Numbered from the stretch's first letter, positions 28,947 through 38,986 are shown. The stretch: 64,000 nucleotides of DNA from JAWLCA01 sp041687395 (GCA_041687395.1 JAWLCA010000003.1:124001-188000), one strand, 5' to 3'. Notes: generated from the letters alone by a model not told the origin. Numbers and translations are program-made.

Positions 28947-29863
28947 CAGAGAGCCAGCGCCGGCAGGATCTGCTTCTTACGGCTCATCACACCGGGCAGG
29001 ACGACGGTGTCGGCGGTGACGGTCACGCCAAAGCTCTTTTCCGCGATCTGCTTCGTCAGATCGTTCGGCACCAGCAGCGTCGCTTCCTCGCGCAGGATGT
29101 CGATGACGAACAGCAGAACCTGGTCGGCGCCATCCTCGGCCGCGACCTTGTCCATCGCTTCGACGAGACCCTCCTTGCGGTCGAGCAGCACTCGGGGGGC
29201 TGTGGTTTCCAGCACGCTGACGCGCAGTTGCTTGCCTCCGATCTCGTATTCCTTGCTGTCCATGCGCAGCAGTTCGGCATCTGAAAAGGCCGACACGTCG
29301 GATTTCGCCGCGAAAAGTTCGTCGGCATAGTCGGGGATGGAGATGCCCAACTCGCCCGCCAGCTTTTCAGCCACAGCGCAGTCATGGTCCGTCGTGGTCG
29401 GGCTGCGGAACTCCAGCGTGTCCGACAGGATGCACGACAGCATCGCGCATTTGATATTCTCGGGCATCCGCGCCATGTCGTCGCCGATCAGGTCATGCAT
29501 GATCGTGGCCGTGCAGGCTAGCGGCCGGATGGTGATGTCGATGGGTTGCTTCGTCTTCAGTCCGCCGGCCAGCATGTGGTGATCGACGATCTGGATCACA
29601 TTGGCCGCGTTGATCGAGGGCGGGAGCTCGGCCGGGTTGTTGGTGTCGACGATGACGCAGTCCTCACCGGAGGCGACGTCCACAATGATTTCAGGCTTCG
29701 GCAGATCCCATCGCTTGAGCACGAATGTTGCTTCCGTATTCGGCTCGCCCAGCAGTACCGGCATGGCGGGGGTGCCCTTCACCTCGGTCAGATACCAGGC
29801 CCAGATGATGGGGGATCCGGTGGAATCGGTGTCGGGGGATTTATGGCCGAAGACCTTGATCAT
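28946..29863 (-). CDS. ppaC: Manganese-dependent inorganic pyrophosphatase (family II)
   Basis: Hydrolyses PPi to phosphate in the cytosol; DHH-family enzyme of 305 residues. Metal-binding motifs appear in order: GHKSPDTDST (residues 6-15), VDTNNPAELPP near 75, QIVDHHM near 91 and SDTLEFRSPTTTDHD near 145. The DHHA2 C-terminal domain includes RKEGLVEAMDKV. Family II pyrophosphatases are scattered in Rhodobacterales beside the usual family I enzyme. Confidence 0.94.
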   Translation of the reverse strand: MIKVFGHKSPDTDSTGSPIIWAWYLTEVKGTPAMPVLLGEPNTEATFVLKRWDLPKPEIIVDVASGEDCVIVDTNNPAELPPSINAANVIQIVDHHMLAGGLKTKQPIDITIRPLACTATIMHDLIGDDMARMPENIKCAMLSCILSDTLEFRSPTTTDHDCAVAEKLAGELGISIPDYADELFAAKSDVSAFSDAELLRMDSKEYEIGGKQLRVSVLETTAPRVLLDRKEGLVEAMDKVAAEDGADQVLLFVIDILREEATLLVPNDLTKQIAEKSFGVTVTADTVVLPGVMSRKKQILPALAL

Positions 29864-30166
29864 TTGGGATACCCTTGGGTTCTCTTAAGCATGTCGCGCG
29901 CCTTCTATCGCTTGGATTGCGGATTGTCACCCGCCGCTCTGGCGCTCAAGTTCAGTAAGGGCCCAAAGGTTGGGCTGGTCAGGAGCGGAGTCGCGATCGG
30001 AGCGTGCGGGTAGCCGGCGCGGGTCCAGAATACGGCCATACCGCCGACGCTTGTTTGCAAGGCGTTTGCACCTGCTTTTTCACTCTGGTAGTCCCCTGCG
30101 AAGGCCCGCCCATCGCACCGCCAGCATGGCCAATGGCCGTGCGGCGTGTTTTCCACCTCTACCCCG
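29864..30166. other. Gene-free stretch upstream of groES
   Basis: About 300 bases between the divergent ppaC and groES promoters. Small open frames here have no recognisable family or ribosome-binding site. No tRNA or other RNA was recognised. It should carry the ppaC promoter, which I could not place. Confidence 0.5.
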
Positions 30167-30194
30167 TTGACAGCCCGGCCAGACCTGCTTATCT
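30167..30194 (+). promoter_or_regulatory. Sigma-70-type promoter of groESL
   Basis: TTGACA at 30167-30172 and TTATCT at 30189-30194, spaced 16 bases. The expected start site would fall at the beginning of the CIRCE element, the usual arrangement for HrcA repression. Confidence 0.72.
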
Positions 30195-30202
30195 CCAGCG
30201 CA

Positions 30203-30229
30203 TTAGCACTCGCATCAGGTGAGTGCTAA
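30203..30229. promoter_or_regulatory. CIRCE element (HrcA operator)
   Basis: A perfect consensus: TTAGCACTC, nine bases, GAGTGCTAA. It lies immediately after the groESL promoter and 34 bases before groES, showing HrcA-type heat-shock control. Confidence 0.97.
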
Positions 30230-30263
30230 CTTATTCAACCTGGAACCAAGGGAGCGTTCTCAG

Positions 30264-30551
30264 ATGGCATTCAAACCGCTGCATGACCGTGTGCTGGTTC
30301 GTCGCGTCGAAAGCGACGAAAAAACCAAGGGCGGCCTGATCATCCCCGATACCGCCAAGGAAAAACCCGCCGAGGGTGAAGTCGTCGCCGTTGGCGAGGG
30401 CGCGCGCAAGGACTCGGGCGAACTGATCGCGCCTGCTGTCAAGGAAGGCGACCGGATCCTGTTCGGCAAGTGGTCGGGCACCGAAGTCACGATCGACGGC
30501 AAGGAACTGTTGATCATGAAGGAAAGCGACATCCTCGGCGTCATCGCCTGA
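30264..30551 (+). CDS. groES: Co-chaperonin GroES
   Basis: Lid of the GroEL folding chamber, 95 residues. It begins MAFKPLHDRVLVRRVES and has the mobile loop with KTKGGLIIPDTAKEKP near residues 20-35; the C-terminal GTEVTIDGKELLIMKESDILG is typical. The ATG at 30264 is preceded by AAGGGAG; an upstream in-frame start at 30219 would lie inside the CIRCE element and is rejected. Confidence 0.98.
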   Translation: MAFKPLHDRVLVRRVESDEKTKGGLIIPDTAKEKPAEGEVVAVGEGARKDSGELIAPAVKEGDRILFGKWSGTEVTIDGKELLIMKESDILGVIA

Positions 30552-30602
30552 GCTCGTCGCCCGTCAAATCTCTGAAATCCAAGACAACCAGGAGCAAGCA
30601 AC

Positions 30603-32249
<1,647 letters not shown>

Positions 32250-32277
32250 TCCCGTTCCCGCATGGAACGATGGGAGA

Positions 32278-32304
32278 GGGGGCCGGTTGGCCCCTTTTCT
32301 TTTG
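32278..32304 (+). terminator. Terminator of groESL
   Basis: GGGGCC and GGCCCC form a stem with a GGTT loop, followed by TTTTCTTTT, about 30 bases after groEL. Confidence 0.85.
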
Positions 32305-32433
32305 GCTGCGGTTCGTCGGAAACGGAGCGTCTTCCCATCAAGGCAGTGACAAGGCCGGGATTTCCGGCTTCAACACCTGAGCGGGCGGTGCGATGCTCTG
32401 TCCTGGTACCAAGTGCACGCGACCGGGGAAACG

Positions 32434-34476
32434 ATGACGAACGATCCGCTGCTGCAGCCATACACCCTGAAGCATCTGACCTTGCGCAACCGGTTGATGA
32501 CCACCGCGCACGAGCCCGCCTATTCCGAGGATGGGCTGCCCAAGGAGCGCTATCGTCTCTATCACCTCGAACGCGCCAAGGGAGGCGTTGCCCTGACGAT
32601 GACGGCCGGCTCTGCGCTGGTCTCGGCCGACAGCCCGGCAGCCTTCGGCAATCTGCACGCCTATCGTGACGAGATCGTGCCCTGGATGGCGCGCCTGGCC
32701 GATGACTGTCACGAAGCCGGCGCGGCGGTGATGGTCCAGCTCACCCATCTCGGCCGCAGGACACGCTGGAATACGGCCGACTGGCTGCCGGTGCTGTCGG
32801 CCAGCCCCGTGCGCGAACCCGCGCACAGATCTTTCCCGAAAGAGGCCGAGGATTGGGACATCGATCGGATCGTTGCCGATTACGCGGCGGCCGCACAACG
32901 GATGCAGGCTGCGGGGCTCGACGGGGTCGAGATGGAAGCCTACGGCCATCTGATGGACAGCTTCTGGTCGCCGGCCACCAATCGCCGGGGGGATGACTGG
33001 GGCGGCAGCCTTTCCAACCGGCTGCGCTTCACCTGGGAGGTGATCGACGCGGTGCGGGCGGCCGTCGGATCAGACTTCATCGTCGGCATCCGGATGGTCG
33101 CGGACGAGGATTGGGACAAGGGATTGAGCCGGGCCGAGGGCATGGAGATTGCCCGGCAGATCGCATCCAGCGGGAAGTTCGACTTCATCAACCTGATTCG
33201 CGGCCACATCGACACCGACGCCGCCCTGACCGGGGTTATTCCGCTGCAGGGCATGCGCTCGGCCCCGCATCTGGACTTCGCGGGCGAGGTGCGCGCCGCC
33301 ACGCGGTTCCCAGTGTTTCACGCGGCCCGTATCCCCGATGTCGCAACGGCCCGGCATGCCATCGCATCCGGCAAGCTCGACATGGTCGGCATGACCCGCG
33401 CCCACATCGCGGACCCGCACATCGCGCAAAAGGTGATCGCCGGGCAGGAGCACCGAATCCGCCCCTGTGTCGGGGCCACCTATTGTCTGGATCGCATCTA
33501 CGAGGGGGGTGAGGCGCTGTGTGTCCACAACGCGGCGACCGGTCGCGAAGGCTGGATTCCCCACGAGGTCCCCAAGGCACCAGAACCGCGCAAGGTACTT
33601 GTGGTCGGCGCCGGCCCGGCCGGGCTGGAGGCGGCGCGCGTCGCAGCGGAGCGCGGCCATCGCGTGACCGTGCTCGAGGCGCAATCGCGCGCCGGCGGTC
33701 AGGTGAACCTGATTACGCAAGTGCCGCGACGGCGCGAGATGCAGGGGATCATCGACTGGCGCTTGGCCGAGCTTGACCGACTCTGCGTGGACATTCGCAA
33801 TGACACTTGGGCCGAAGCCGACGACGTTCTTGGCCACAGCCCTGACGTGGTGGTGATCGCCACGGGCGGCCTGCCGCAGAAACCGGCACTGGATGCGGGC
33901 AATGATCTGGTCACGTCATCCTGGGAACTTCTGTCAGGTGCCGTGAAACCGGCCGGGTCGATGCTCATCTACGATGATAGCGGCGGCCATCAGGGGATGA
34001 GCGCGGCCGAAGTCGCCGCCCGGTCGGGCGCGCAGGTCGAACTGGTGAGTCCTGAGCGATTTTTCGCCCCGGAAATGGGCGGGATGAACCATGCCCCCTA
34101 CATGCAGGTGCTGCAGGAACATGGTGCCCGGATCACGATCAACACGCGTGTAATCTCTGTCCGGCGCGACGGCAACAAGCTGGTCGCGACGCTGGGGTCC
34201 GATTACACTGCGCGGTACTCCGAGAAACGAGAAGTCGATCAGGTGGTGGTCGAGCACGCGACCGCCCCGCTGGACGAGTTGTACTTTGCGCTCAAGCCGC
34301 TCTCCATCAACCTTGGCGCGGTGGATTACGCAACGCTGATCGACGGCGTGGGGGATGTCCTGCCGAAGTGCAATCCGGACGGGCGTTTTCATCTCTACCG
34401 GATCGGGGATGCCGTTGCGGCGCGCAACATTCACGCGGGGATCTACGATGCGCTTCGGCTGGGGATTCGCTGGTAG
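32434..34476 (+). CDS. TMADH-type NADH:flavin oxidoreductase (DgcA/stachydrine-demethylase-like)
   Basis: A 680-residue enzyme. Residues 1-370 form an old-yellow-enzyme FMN barrel (NRLMTTAHEPAYSEDG, VMVQLTHLGRR, GVEMEAYGHLMDSFWSP). An Fe-S region near 350 follows, then an FAD/NAD Rossmann module starting VLVVGAGPAGLEAARVAAERG near 391. This order is that of trimethylamine dehydrogenase and of dimethylglycine or N-methylproline demethylases. The Fe-S motif reads CVGATYC then C after 11 residues, so one of the four usual Cys is Ala. The ATG at 32434 has GGGGAA upstream. The exact N-methylated substrate is not shown. Confidence 0.88.
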   Translation: MTNDPLLQPYTLKHLTLRNRLMTTAHEPAYSEDGLPKERYRLYHLERAKGGVALTMTAGSALVSADSPAAFGNLHAYRDEIVPWMARLADDCHEAGAAVMVQLTHLGRRTRWNTADWLPVLSASPVREPAHRSFPKEAEDWDIDRIVADYAAAAQRMQAAGLDGVEMEAYGHLMDSFWSPATNRRGDDWGGSLSNRLRFTWEVIDAVRAAVGSDFIVGIRMVADEDWDKGLSRAEGMEIARQIASSGKFDFINLIRGHIDTDAALTGVIPLQGMRSAPHLDFAGEVRAATRFPVFHAARIPDVATARHAIASGKLDMVGMTRAHIADPHIAQKVIAGQEHRIRPCVGATYCLDRIYEGGEALCVHNAATGREGWIPHEVPKAPEPRKVLVVGAGPAGLEAARVAAERGHRVTVLEAQSRAGGQVNLITQVPRRREMQGIIDWRLAELDRLCVDIRNDTWAEADDVLGHSPDVVVIATGGLPQKPALDAGNDLVTSSWELLSGAVKPAGSMLIYDDSGGHQGMSAAEVAARSGAQVELVSPERFFAPEMGGMNHAPYMQVLQEHGARITINTRVISVRRDGNKLVATLGSDYTARYSEKREVDQVVVEHATAPLDELYFALKPLSINLGAVDYATLIDGVGDVLPKCNPDGRFHLYRIGDAVAARNIHAGIYDALRLGIRW

Positions 34477-34479
34477 GCT

Positions 34480-34797
34480 TCAGTCTTCCTTGCAGAAGGC
34501 CTCGTAGAGGGAACTCATCAGCGCCTCGGTCTGCGGGTCGCAAAGGCGGTAATGGATCGTCTGCGCCTCGCGCCGGGTTGCCACGATGCCCGCGTCACGC
34601 AGCTTTGCCAGGTGCTGACTGAGCGCGGACTGGCCCAGCCCGACTGCTTCCTGCAACGCGCCTACAGACCGTTCTCCCTTGGACAGTTCGCACAGGATCA
34701 GCAAGCGTCTGGCGTTCGCGAGCAGAGCCAGCCGCGCGGCCACCAGATCCGCCTTTGCCTCGAGTGCGGAGACCGGCCCTTCGGTGAAAGCTTCCAT
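34480..34797 (-). CDS. bigR: ArsR-family repressor, BigR/SqrR-like persulfide sensor
   Basis: A 105-residue winged-helix repressor. The recognition helix is in GLGQSALSQHLAKLRDAG. Cys36 (LLILCELSKGERSVG) and Cys102 (LYEAFCKED) are separated by 66 residues, the same spacing I recall for the redox pair of Rhodobacter capsulatus SqrR (Cys41 and Cys107), which forms a polysulfide bridge on persulfide exposure. Cys86 is extra. It faces a persulfide dioxygenase gene, as in BigR operons. The ATG at 34797 has AAGG upstream and follows an operator; a start at 34899 would run through the promoter. Confidence 0.88.
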   Translation of the reverse strand: MEAFTEGPVSALEAKADLVAARLALLANARRLLILCELSKGERSVGALQEAVGLGQSALSQHLAKLRDAGIVATRREAQTIHYRLCDPQTEALMSSLYEAFCKED

Positions 34798-34800
34798 TGC

Positions 34801-34831
34801 ATTAGCCTTGACTGATTTAGGTATGGCTAAT
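34801..34831. promoter_or_regulatory. Probable operator of the BigR/SqrR-like repressor
   Basis: ATTAGCC and GGCTAAT form perfect 7-bp arms around 17 bases. The site overlaps both divergent promoters described next and ends 3 bases before the repressor start, so binding should block both genes. Confidence 0.6.
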
Positions 34832-34836
34832 ATATA
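34808..34836 (+). promoter_or_regulatory. Promoter of the persulfide dioxygenase gene
   Basis: TTGACT at 34808-34813 and TATATA at 34831-34836, spaced 17 bases. It implies a leader of about 145 bases before the dioxygenase ATG. Confidence 0.6.
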
Positions 34837-34859
34837 GCGCCCTGAGCCGCCGTGCGCAA
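34831..34859 (-). promoter_or_regulatory. Promoter of the BigR/SqrR-like gene
   Basis: On the minus strand, TTGCGC (34859-34854) and TATATA (34836-34831) are spaced 17 bases. The -10 hexamer is palindromic and shared with the opposite promoter. Confidence 0.5.
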
Positions 34860-34987
34860 GCGCCGGCATCAACAAGGGGGGCAGATGACAAGCCGGCATC
34901 AGCGGATCTTGCGTTTGGAAGCCTTCGTGCTCGGCACGGAGCGCATCTTCTCCCCCCTATGTTCCCGATCTTGAAAGGAGCCCTACG

Positions 34988-35905
34988 ATGGCCAACTCGA
35001 AACTTGACGAACGCGTCGTTCGCCACTCGCCCTCGCGTGGGGCAGGCAGCCCAGATGTCTGGGGCATCTATGAGCCTGACACCGGTTCAATCCAGTATAT
35101 CTGCGCCGATCCGGAGACGAAGAAAGCCGCGCTGATCGACGTGGTCTGGAACTTCGACCCGAAGCATTACCGGCTCTCGACCGGCAGCATGGATCAGGTG
35201 CTTGATCTGGTAAAGGAAAATGGGCTCACGGTCGAATGGGTGCTGGATACGCACCCGCACGCCGACCACATGATGGCTTCTGCGCAGTTGCGCGAGCGGA
35301 CTGGCGCGCCCAACGCGATCGGCGAGAAGGTCAAGGCGATCGCCGGGATCTGGGCCGAGATCTACAACTTGCCCGACGCCTTTGATCCGACGCGCGATTT
35401 CGATCGGCTGTTCGCGGAAGGCGAGACCTTCAAGATCGGCAATCTTGATGTGAAGGTGCTTCTTTCGCCCGGTCACACGCTGGGGTCGATCACCTATGTC
35501 TGTGGCGACGCGGCCTTTACCCATGACACGCTGATGCAGCCCGACGCGGGCACCTCGCGCGCCGACTTTCCCGGCGGTGACGCGGGCGAGCTTTGGGATT
35601 CGATCCAGGAGATTCTGGCGCTGCCGGGCGATACCCGCGTCTTCGTGGGCCACGACTACGGTACCAAGGATCGCGACGAACCTCAGTGGGAGGCCACGGT
35701 GGCCGAGCACAAGGCGAACAACCTTCACGTCAAGGACGGCACGAGGCGCGAGGATTGGATCGAACGCCGGACCAACCGCGACAAGACGCTGGCGCTACCC
35801 GACCGCATTCTGGCTGCCCTTCAGATCAACCTTCGCGGAGGCCGGCTGCCCCCGGCCGAAAACGATGGGCGGCACTACGTGAAGCTCCCGCTTGATCGCT
35901 TCTGA
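34988..35905 (+). CDS. blh: ETHE1/Blh-type persulfide dioxygenase (MBL fold)
   Basis: Non-heme iron enzyme oxidising glutathione persulfide to sulfite and glutathione. The 305-residue protein has the metal motif DTHPHADHMM near residue 87, LLSPGHTLGSITYVCGDAAFTHDTL near 160-184 (given in part), and FVGHDYG near 222, giving the ETHE1 His/Asp set. Regulation by the divergent BigR-like repressor fits a role in sulfide or persulfide detoxification. A full SD GAAAGGAG precedes the ATG. No rhodanese domain is fused. Confidence 0.9.
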   Translation: MANSKLDERVVRHSPSRGAGSPDVWGIYEPDTGSIQYICADPETKKAALIDVVWNFDPKHYRLSTGSMDQVLDLVKENGLTVEWVLDTHPHADHMMASAQLRERTGAPNAIGEKVKAIAGIWAEIYNLPDAFDPTRDFDRLFAEGETFKIGNLDVKVLLSPGHTLGSITYVCGDAAFTHDTLMQPDAGTSRADFPGGDAGELWDSIQEILALPGDTRVFVGHDYGTKDRDEPQWEATVAEHKANNLHVKDGTRREDWIERRTNRDKTLALPDRILAALQINLRGGRLPPAENDGRHYVKLPLDRF

Positions 35906-35913
35906 TCCGCATC

Positions 35914-36018
35914 TGCGGCGCGCTGCCACGGCGCGCCGCAACCGCCTCATGCAGCGGGCAGTCCTCTTGCCCGGTCCCTGTTCCGGCTTGCAACCCTGCA
36001 GCGAACCGCTGCAGGGTT
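35914..36018 (+). promoter_or_regulatory. Two stem-loops between the dioxygenase and mtnA
   Basis: The first has 10-bp arms at 35914-35923 and 35931-35940. The second has perfect 12-bp arms at 35992-36003 and 36007-36018 around a three-base loop, ending 30 bases before mtnA. Neither has a long T run. One may terminate the upstream gene; the second may act on the mtnA leader. Confidence 0.5.
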
Positions 36019-36048
36019 TCCGCATGGTTATGGGCGGAGAGGACACGC

Positions 36049-37143
36049 ATGAAGGTGAACGGCACCCCCTATCGGTCGATCTGGCTGGCTGAGGACGGGC
36101 GCACCGTACGGATCATCGACCAGACGCGGCTGCCCCATGACTTCGTGATCTTCGATCTGACGACGATGGAGCAGGCCGCGCAGGCGATCCGTGACATGTG
36201 GGTGCGCGGCGCGCCGCTGATCGGCGCGACCGCCGCATACGGGATCGCCTTGCAGATGGCGCGCGATCCGTCGGACGACGCCCTGGGATCGGCTTGCGAG
36301 ACGCTTCATGCCACGCGGCCCACGGCGGTAAATCTGCGCTGGGCGCTCGATGACCTGCGTGTGCGCCTCACGCCGCTGGCTCCGTCGGACCGCGCGGCGG
36401 CCGCTTATGCCCGGGCGTCCGCGATCTGTGACGCGGATGTCGATATCAACCGCTGGATCGGCCGTCACGGGCTGGGCCTGATCGAAAACATCGCGGCGCG
36501 AAAACCCGGTCCGGTGAACATCCTGACCCATTGCAATGCAGGCTGGCTGGCGACCGTCGATTGGGGCACTGCCACCTCGCCGATCTATCAGGCGGTCGAG
36601 AAGGGGATCGCAGTCCATGTCTGGGTGGACGAGACCCGCCCGCGCAACCAGGGCGCGCATCTGACCGCTTGGGAAATGGCCAGCCACCGCATCCCGCATC
36701 ATCTGATCGTCGACAACGCGGGCGGTCACCTGATGCAGCACGGACTGGTGGACATGGTTATCGTCGGCACCGATCGCACCACCGCGCAGGGCGACGTCTG
36801 CAACAAGATCGGCACGTACCTGAAGGCGCTGGCGGCCCATGACAACGGGGTACCCTTCTACGTGGCCCTCCCCTCGCCGACGATCGACTGGCGGGTGAGG
36901 GACGGGTTGAGCGCCATCCCGATCGAGGAACGCTCGGGCGCAGAAGTGACTCATGTGCAGGGTCGCGATGACGCGGGTGTTGTACGGGTGGTGCAGATCG
37001 CGCCGGACGCCACCCTGGCAGCAAACCCTGCGTTCGACGTGACGCCTGCGCGCCTTGTCACCGGCCTGATAACCGAGCGCGGCATTGCGCCGGCCAACGC
37101 CGAGGGTTTGGCTGCACTGTTCCCCGAGATGACGGCAGTCTGA
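36049..37143 (+). CDS. mtnA: S-methyl-5-thioribose-1-phosphate isomerase
   Basis: Isomerises methylthioribose 1-phosphate (or 5-deoxyribose 1-phosphate) to the ribulose form in salvage of methylthioadenosine and related products. The 364-residue protein has the MtnA segments MWVRGAPLIGATAAYG near residue 50, ILTHCNAGWLAT near 159 with the catalytic Cys, VWVDETRPRNQGAHLTAWE near 195 and VIVGTDRTTAQGDVCNKIGTY near 237, where Asp is catalytic. SD GGAGAGGA precedes the ATG. It is followed after 24 bases by a class II aldolase gene, matching the DHAP-shunt arrangement. Confidence 0.95.
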   Translation: MKVNGTPYRSIWLAEDGRTVRIIDQTRLPHDFVIFDLTTMEQAAQAIRDMWVRGAPLIGATAAYGIALQMARDPSDDALGSACETLHATRPTAVNLRWALDDLRVRLTPLAPSDRAAAAYARASAICDADVDINRWIGRHGLGLIENIAARKPGPVNILTHCNAGWLATVDWGTATSPIYQAVEKGIAVHVWVDETRPRNQGAHLTAWEMASHRIPHHLIVDNAGGHLMQHGLVDMVIVGTDRTTAQGDVCNKIGTYLKALAAHDNGVPFYVALPSPTIDWRVRDGLSAIPIEERSGAEVTHVQGRDDAGVVRVVQIAPDATLAANPAFDVTPARLVTGLITERGIAPANAEGLAALFPEMTAV

Positions 37144-37167
37144 CACGCACGGGAGCGCGGCCACCAC

Positions 37168-37821
37168 ATGTCCGGCCTTTCCCTTCGATCCGAGATCGTC
37201 GCCCGATGCAGGGACTTTGCTGCGAAGGGCTTGAACCGGGGCGCGTCGGGGAATGTTTCGGTCCGCGATGGCGATGCGATGCTGATCACTCCGTCTGCCG
37301 TCGCCTACACTGATCTGCAGCCCGACATGATTGCACGGATGCCGCTTTCGGACGACTCGGGCGGATGAGAGGGCCCGATGAAGCCCTCGACCGAATGGCG
37401 CTTTCACCGTGACCTGATGCGTGCGCGCCCTGACATCGGCGCCATCGTGCATACGCACGCAGCCTTTTCGACCATCCTTGCCATCGCGCGACGGCCAATC
37501 CCTGCGATCCACTACATGATGGCGGCCTTTGGCGGGCCGGATATTCGATGCGCGGATTATGCCCGCTACGGGACCATCGAGTTGTCGCGCAACGTGGTAG
37601 CCGCGATGGAGGGGCGGTATGGCTGCCTGATGGCCAACCACGGCATGCTGACTGCAGGTCCGGATTTGACTCGCGCAACCTGGCTTGCCCAAGAACTGGA
37701 GGCGCTGGCGCATCAGTATTACCACTCGCTGCTGATTGGCGGGGGCCATGTGCTGACCGACGACCAGATCGCCGAGGCTGCTGCCGGTTTCGAAAGCTAC
37801 GGTCTGGCCTCGAAAGGGTAA
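37168..37821 (+). pseudogene. Class II aldolase (Ald2/DrdA-like) interrupted by an in-frame TGA
   Basis: Read through, the frame would give 217 residues, a normal length for a fuculose-1-phosphate-type aldolase. The part before TGA (37366-37368) has SGNVSVRDGDAMLITPS; the part after it has PSTEWRFHRDLM, the zinc motif VHTHAAFST and LMANHGM. Both parts stay in the same frame and look well conserved. A single TGG-to-TGA change would explain the stop, since I recall Trp near this position in relatives. The role would be cleavage of methylthioribulose or 5-deoxyribulose 1-phosphate after MtnA. It could be a true nonsense mutation, a sequencing error, or readthrough. An ATG at 37378 could restart translation of the second part. 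Confidence 0.8.
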
Positions 37822-37967
37822 GACCGCGAAGCTGGCCGCGCTTGTCGCTAGGTCGGTGCGGGGGCTTGGCGCATCCTTGCCCTGATTCAAGACAGGGTCG
37901 GAAGGGGGTGGCGCTGCCGGAGCGAATGCGTGATATTCCGCGCGAGGAATGTATCAGGGAGGCTATC

Positions 37968-38888
37968 ATGCAGATCACACGGCGCCGACTTCTATCCGCA
38001 GGGGCAACCGTCCTTGCTGCACAGGGACTGCTGCGTCCCACGAAGATCTGGGCGGCGACCGAACTGACGGTCGATGGGCGCAGTCTGGTGACGCTCAGCG
38101 ACGGCATGCTGACACTGCCGCGCGAGATGGTCGTGGGCGATCTTCCGGCGGATCAGGTCACCCCGGTTCTTGAGGCCTATGGCCTGAACGACGATACCTT
38201 CACGCCGGCCTGCAACTTGACGCTGCTGCGTGACGGGGATCGCACCGTTCTGTTCGATGTGGGTTCGGGGCCGGATTTCATGCCCTCGGCCGGCAAGCTG
38301 TCCGAGGCGATGGAGGCCGCGGGTATCGATCCGGGCGACGTGACCGACGTGGTGTTCACGCATGGTCATCCGGATCACCTGTGGGGGCTTCTGGATGATT
38401 TCGACGAGCCTGTGTTCCCCGATGCCGCCTACCACATGGGCCGCGTCGAATGGGACTACTGGATGGACCCGGCCACGGTGGACACTATCGATGCGGCGCG
38501 CCAGGCCTTCGCGGTCGGGGCCAGCCGGCGCCTGCCACTGATCGAGGATCAGGTGACGCTGTTCGACGACGGGGCTGAGGTACTACCGGGTATCGTCGCG
38601 CGTGCGACATTCGGGCACACGCCCGGCCACATGGGGTTCGAGGTCGCGCTGGGATCGGACTCCGCGATGGTGGTCGGGGATGCCATCGTGAACCACCACC
38701 TTGCCTTTGCGTTGCCAGCAGAGCACGCAGCGTCCGATCAGGATCCCGAACGCGGCGCCGCCACGCGCGTCGAACTGCTGAACGAACTTGCCTCGCGCCA
38801 GATCACCTTTATCGGGTTCCACCTGCCCGATGGCGGAATCGGTCATGTCGCGCGTGAGGGAGACCAATTCCGTTTCGTGCCGGCCTGA
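37968..38888 (+). CDS. Tat-exported metallo-beta-lactamase-fold hydrolase (SoxH-like?)
   Basis: A 306-residue protein with a twin-arginine signal (TRRRLLSAGATVLAAQGLL). The MBL metal motif is THGHPDHLWG near residue 124, FGHTPGHMGFEV lies near 215 and VVGDAIVNHHLAF near 235. It should act in the periplasm. Its place next to the sox genes suggests the SoxH-type thiol hydrolase known from Paracoccus, but in that genus soxH lies at the other end of the operon, so the name is only a suggestion. The ATG at 37968 has AGGGAGG upstream. Confidence 0.82.
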   Translation: MQITRRRLLSAGATVLAAQGLLRPTKIWAATELTVDGRSLVTLSDGMLTLPREMVVGDLPADQVTPVLEAYGLNDDTFTPACNLTLLRDGDRTVLFDVGSGPDFMPSAGKLSEAMEAAGIDPGDVTDVVFTHGHPDHLWGLLDDFDEPVFPDAAYHMGRVEWDYWMDPATVDTIDAARQAFAVGASRRLPLIEDQVTLFDDGAEVLPGIVARATFGHTPGHMGFEVALGSDSAMVVGDAIVNHHLAFALPAEHAASDQDPERGAATRVELLNELASRQITFIGFHLPDGGIGHVAREGDQFRFVPA

Positions 38889-38903
38889 CTATTTGATCAT
38901 TGC

Positions 38904-38937
38904 CCCGGCGGGAACAGGCCCGCCGGGTACAGCTTTT
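38904..38937 (+). terminator. Terminator after the exported hydrolase gene
   Basis: Perfect 9-bp arms (38904-38912, 38919-38927) with a six-base loop, followed by TACAGCTTTT. Confidence 0.7.
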
Positions 38938-38986
38938 CTAGCCGCTCGTTGGCAGTATTGCAGTGGTCAGGCTTGTTGTTTGAGCG

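Noticed and set aside
29905..30156. Possible 83-residue protein upstream of groES on the minus strand
   Set aside because: No ribosome-binding site, no family resemblance and poor codon bias.
37366..37368. Selenocysteine codon in the class II aldolase gene
   Set aside because: No SECIS-like hairpin was evident right after the TGA, and a Trp-to-stop change explains it more simply.
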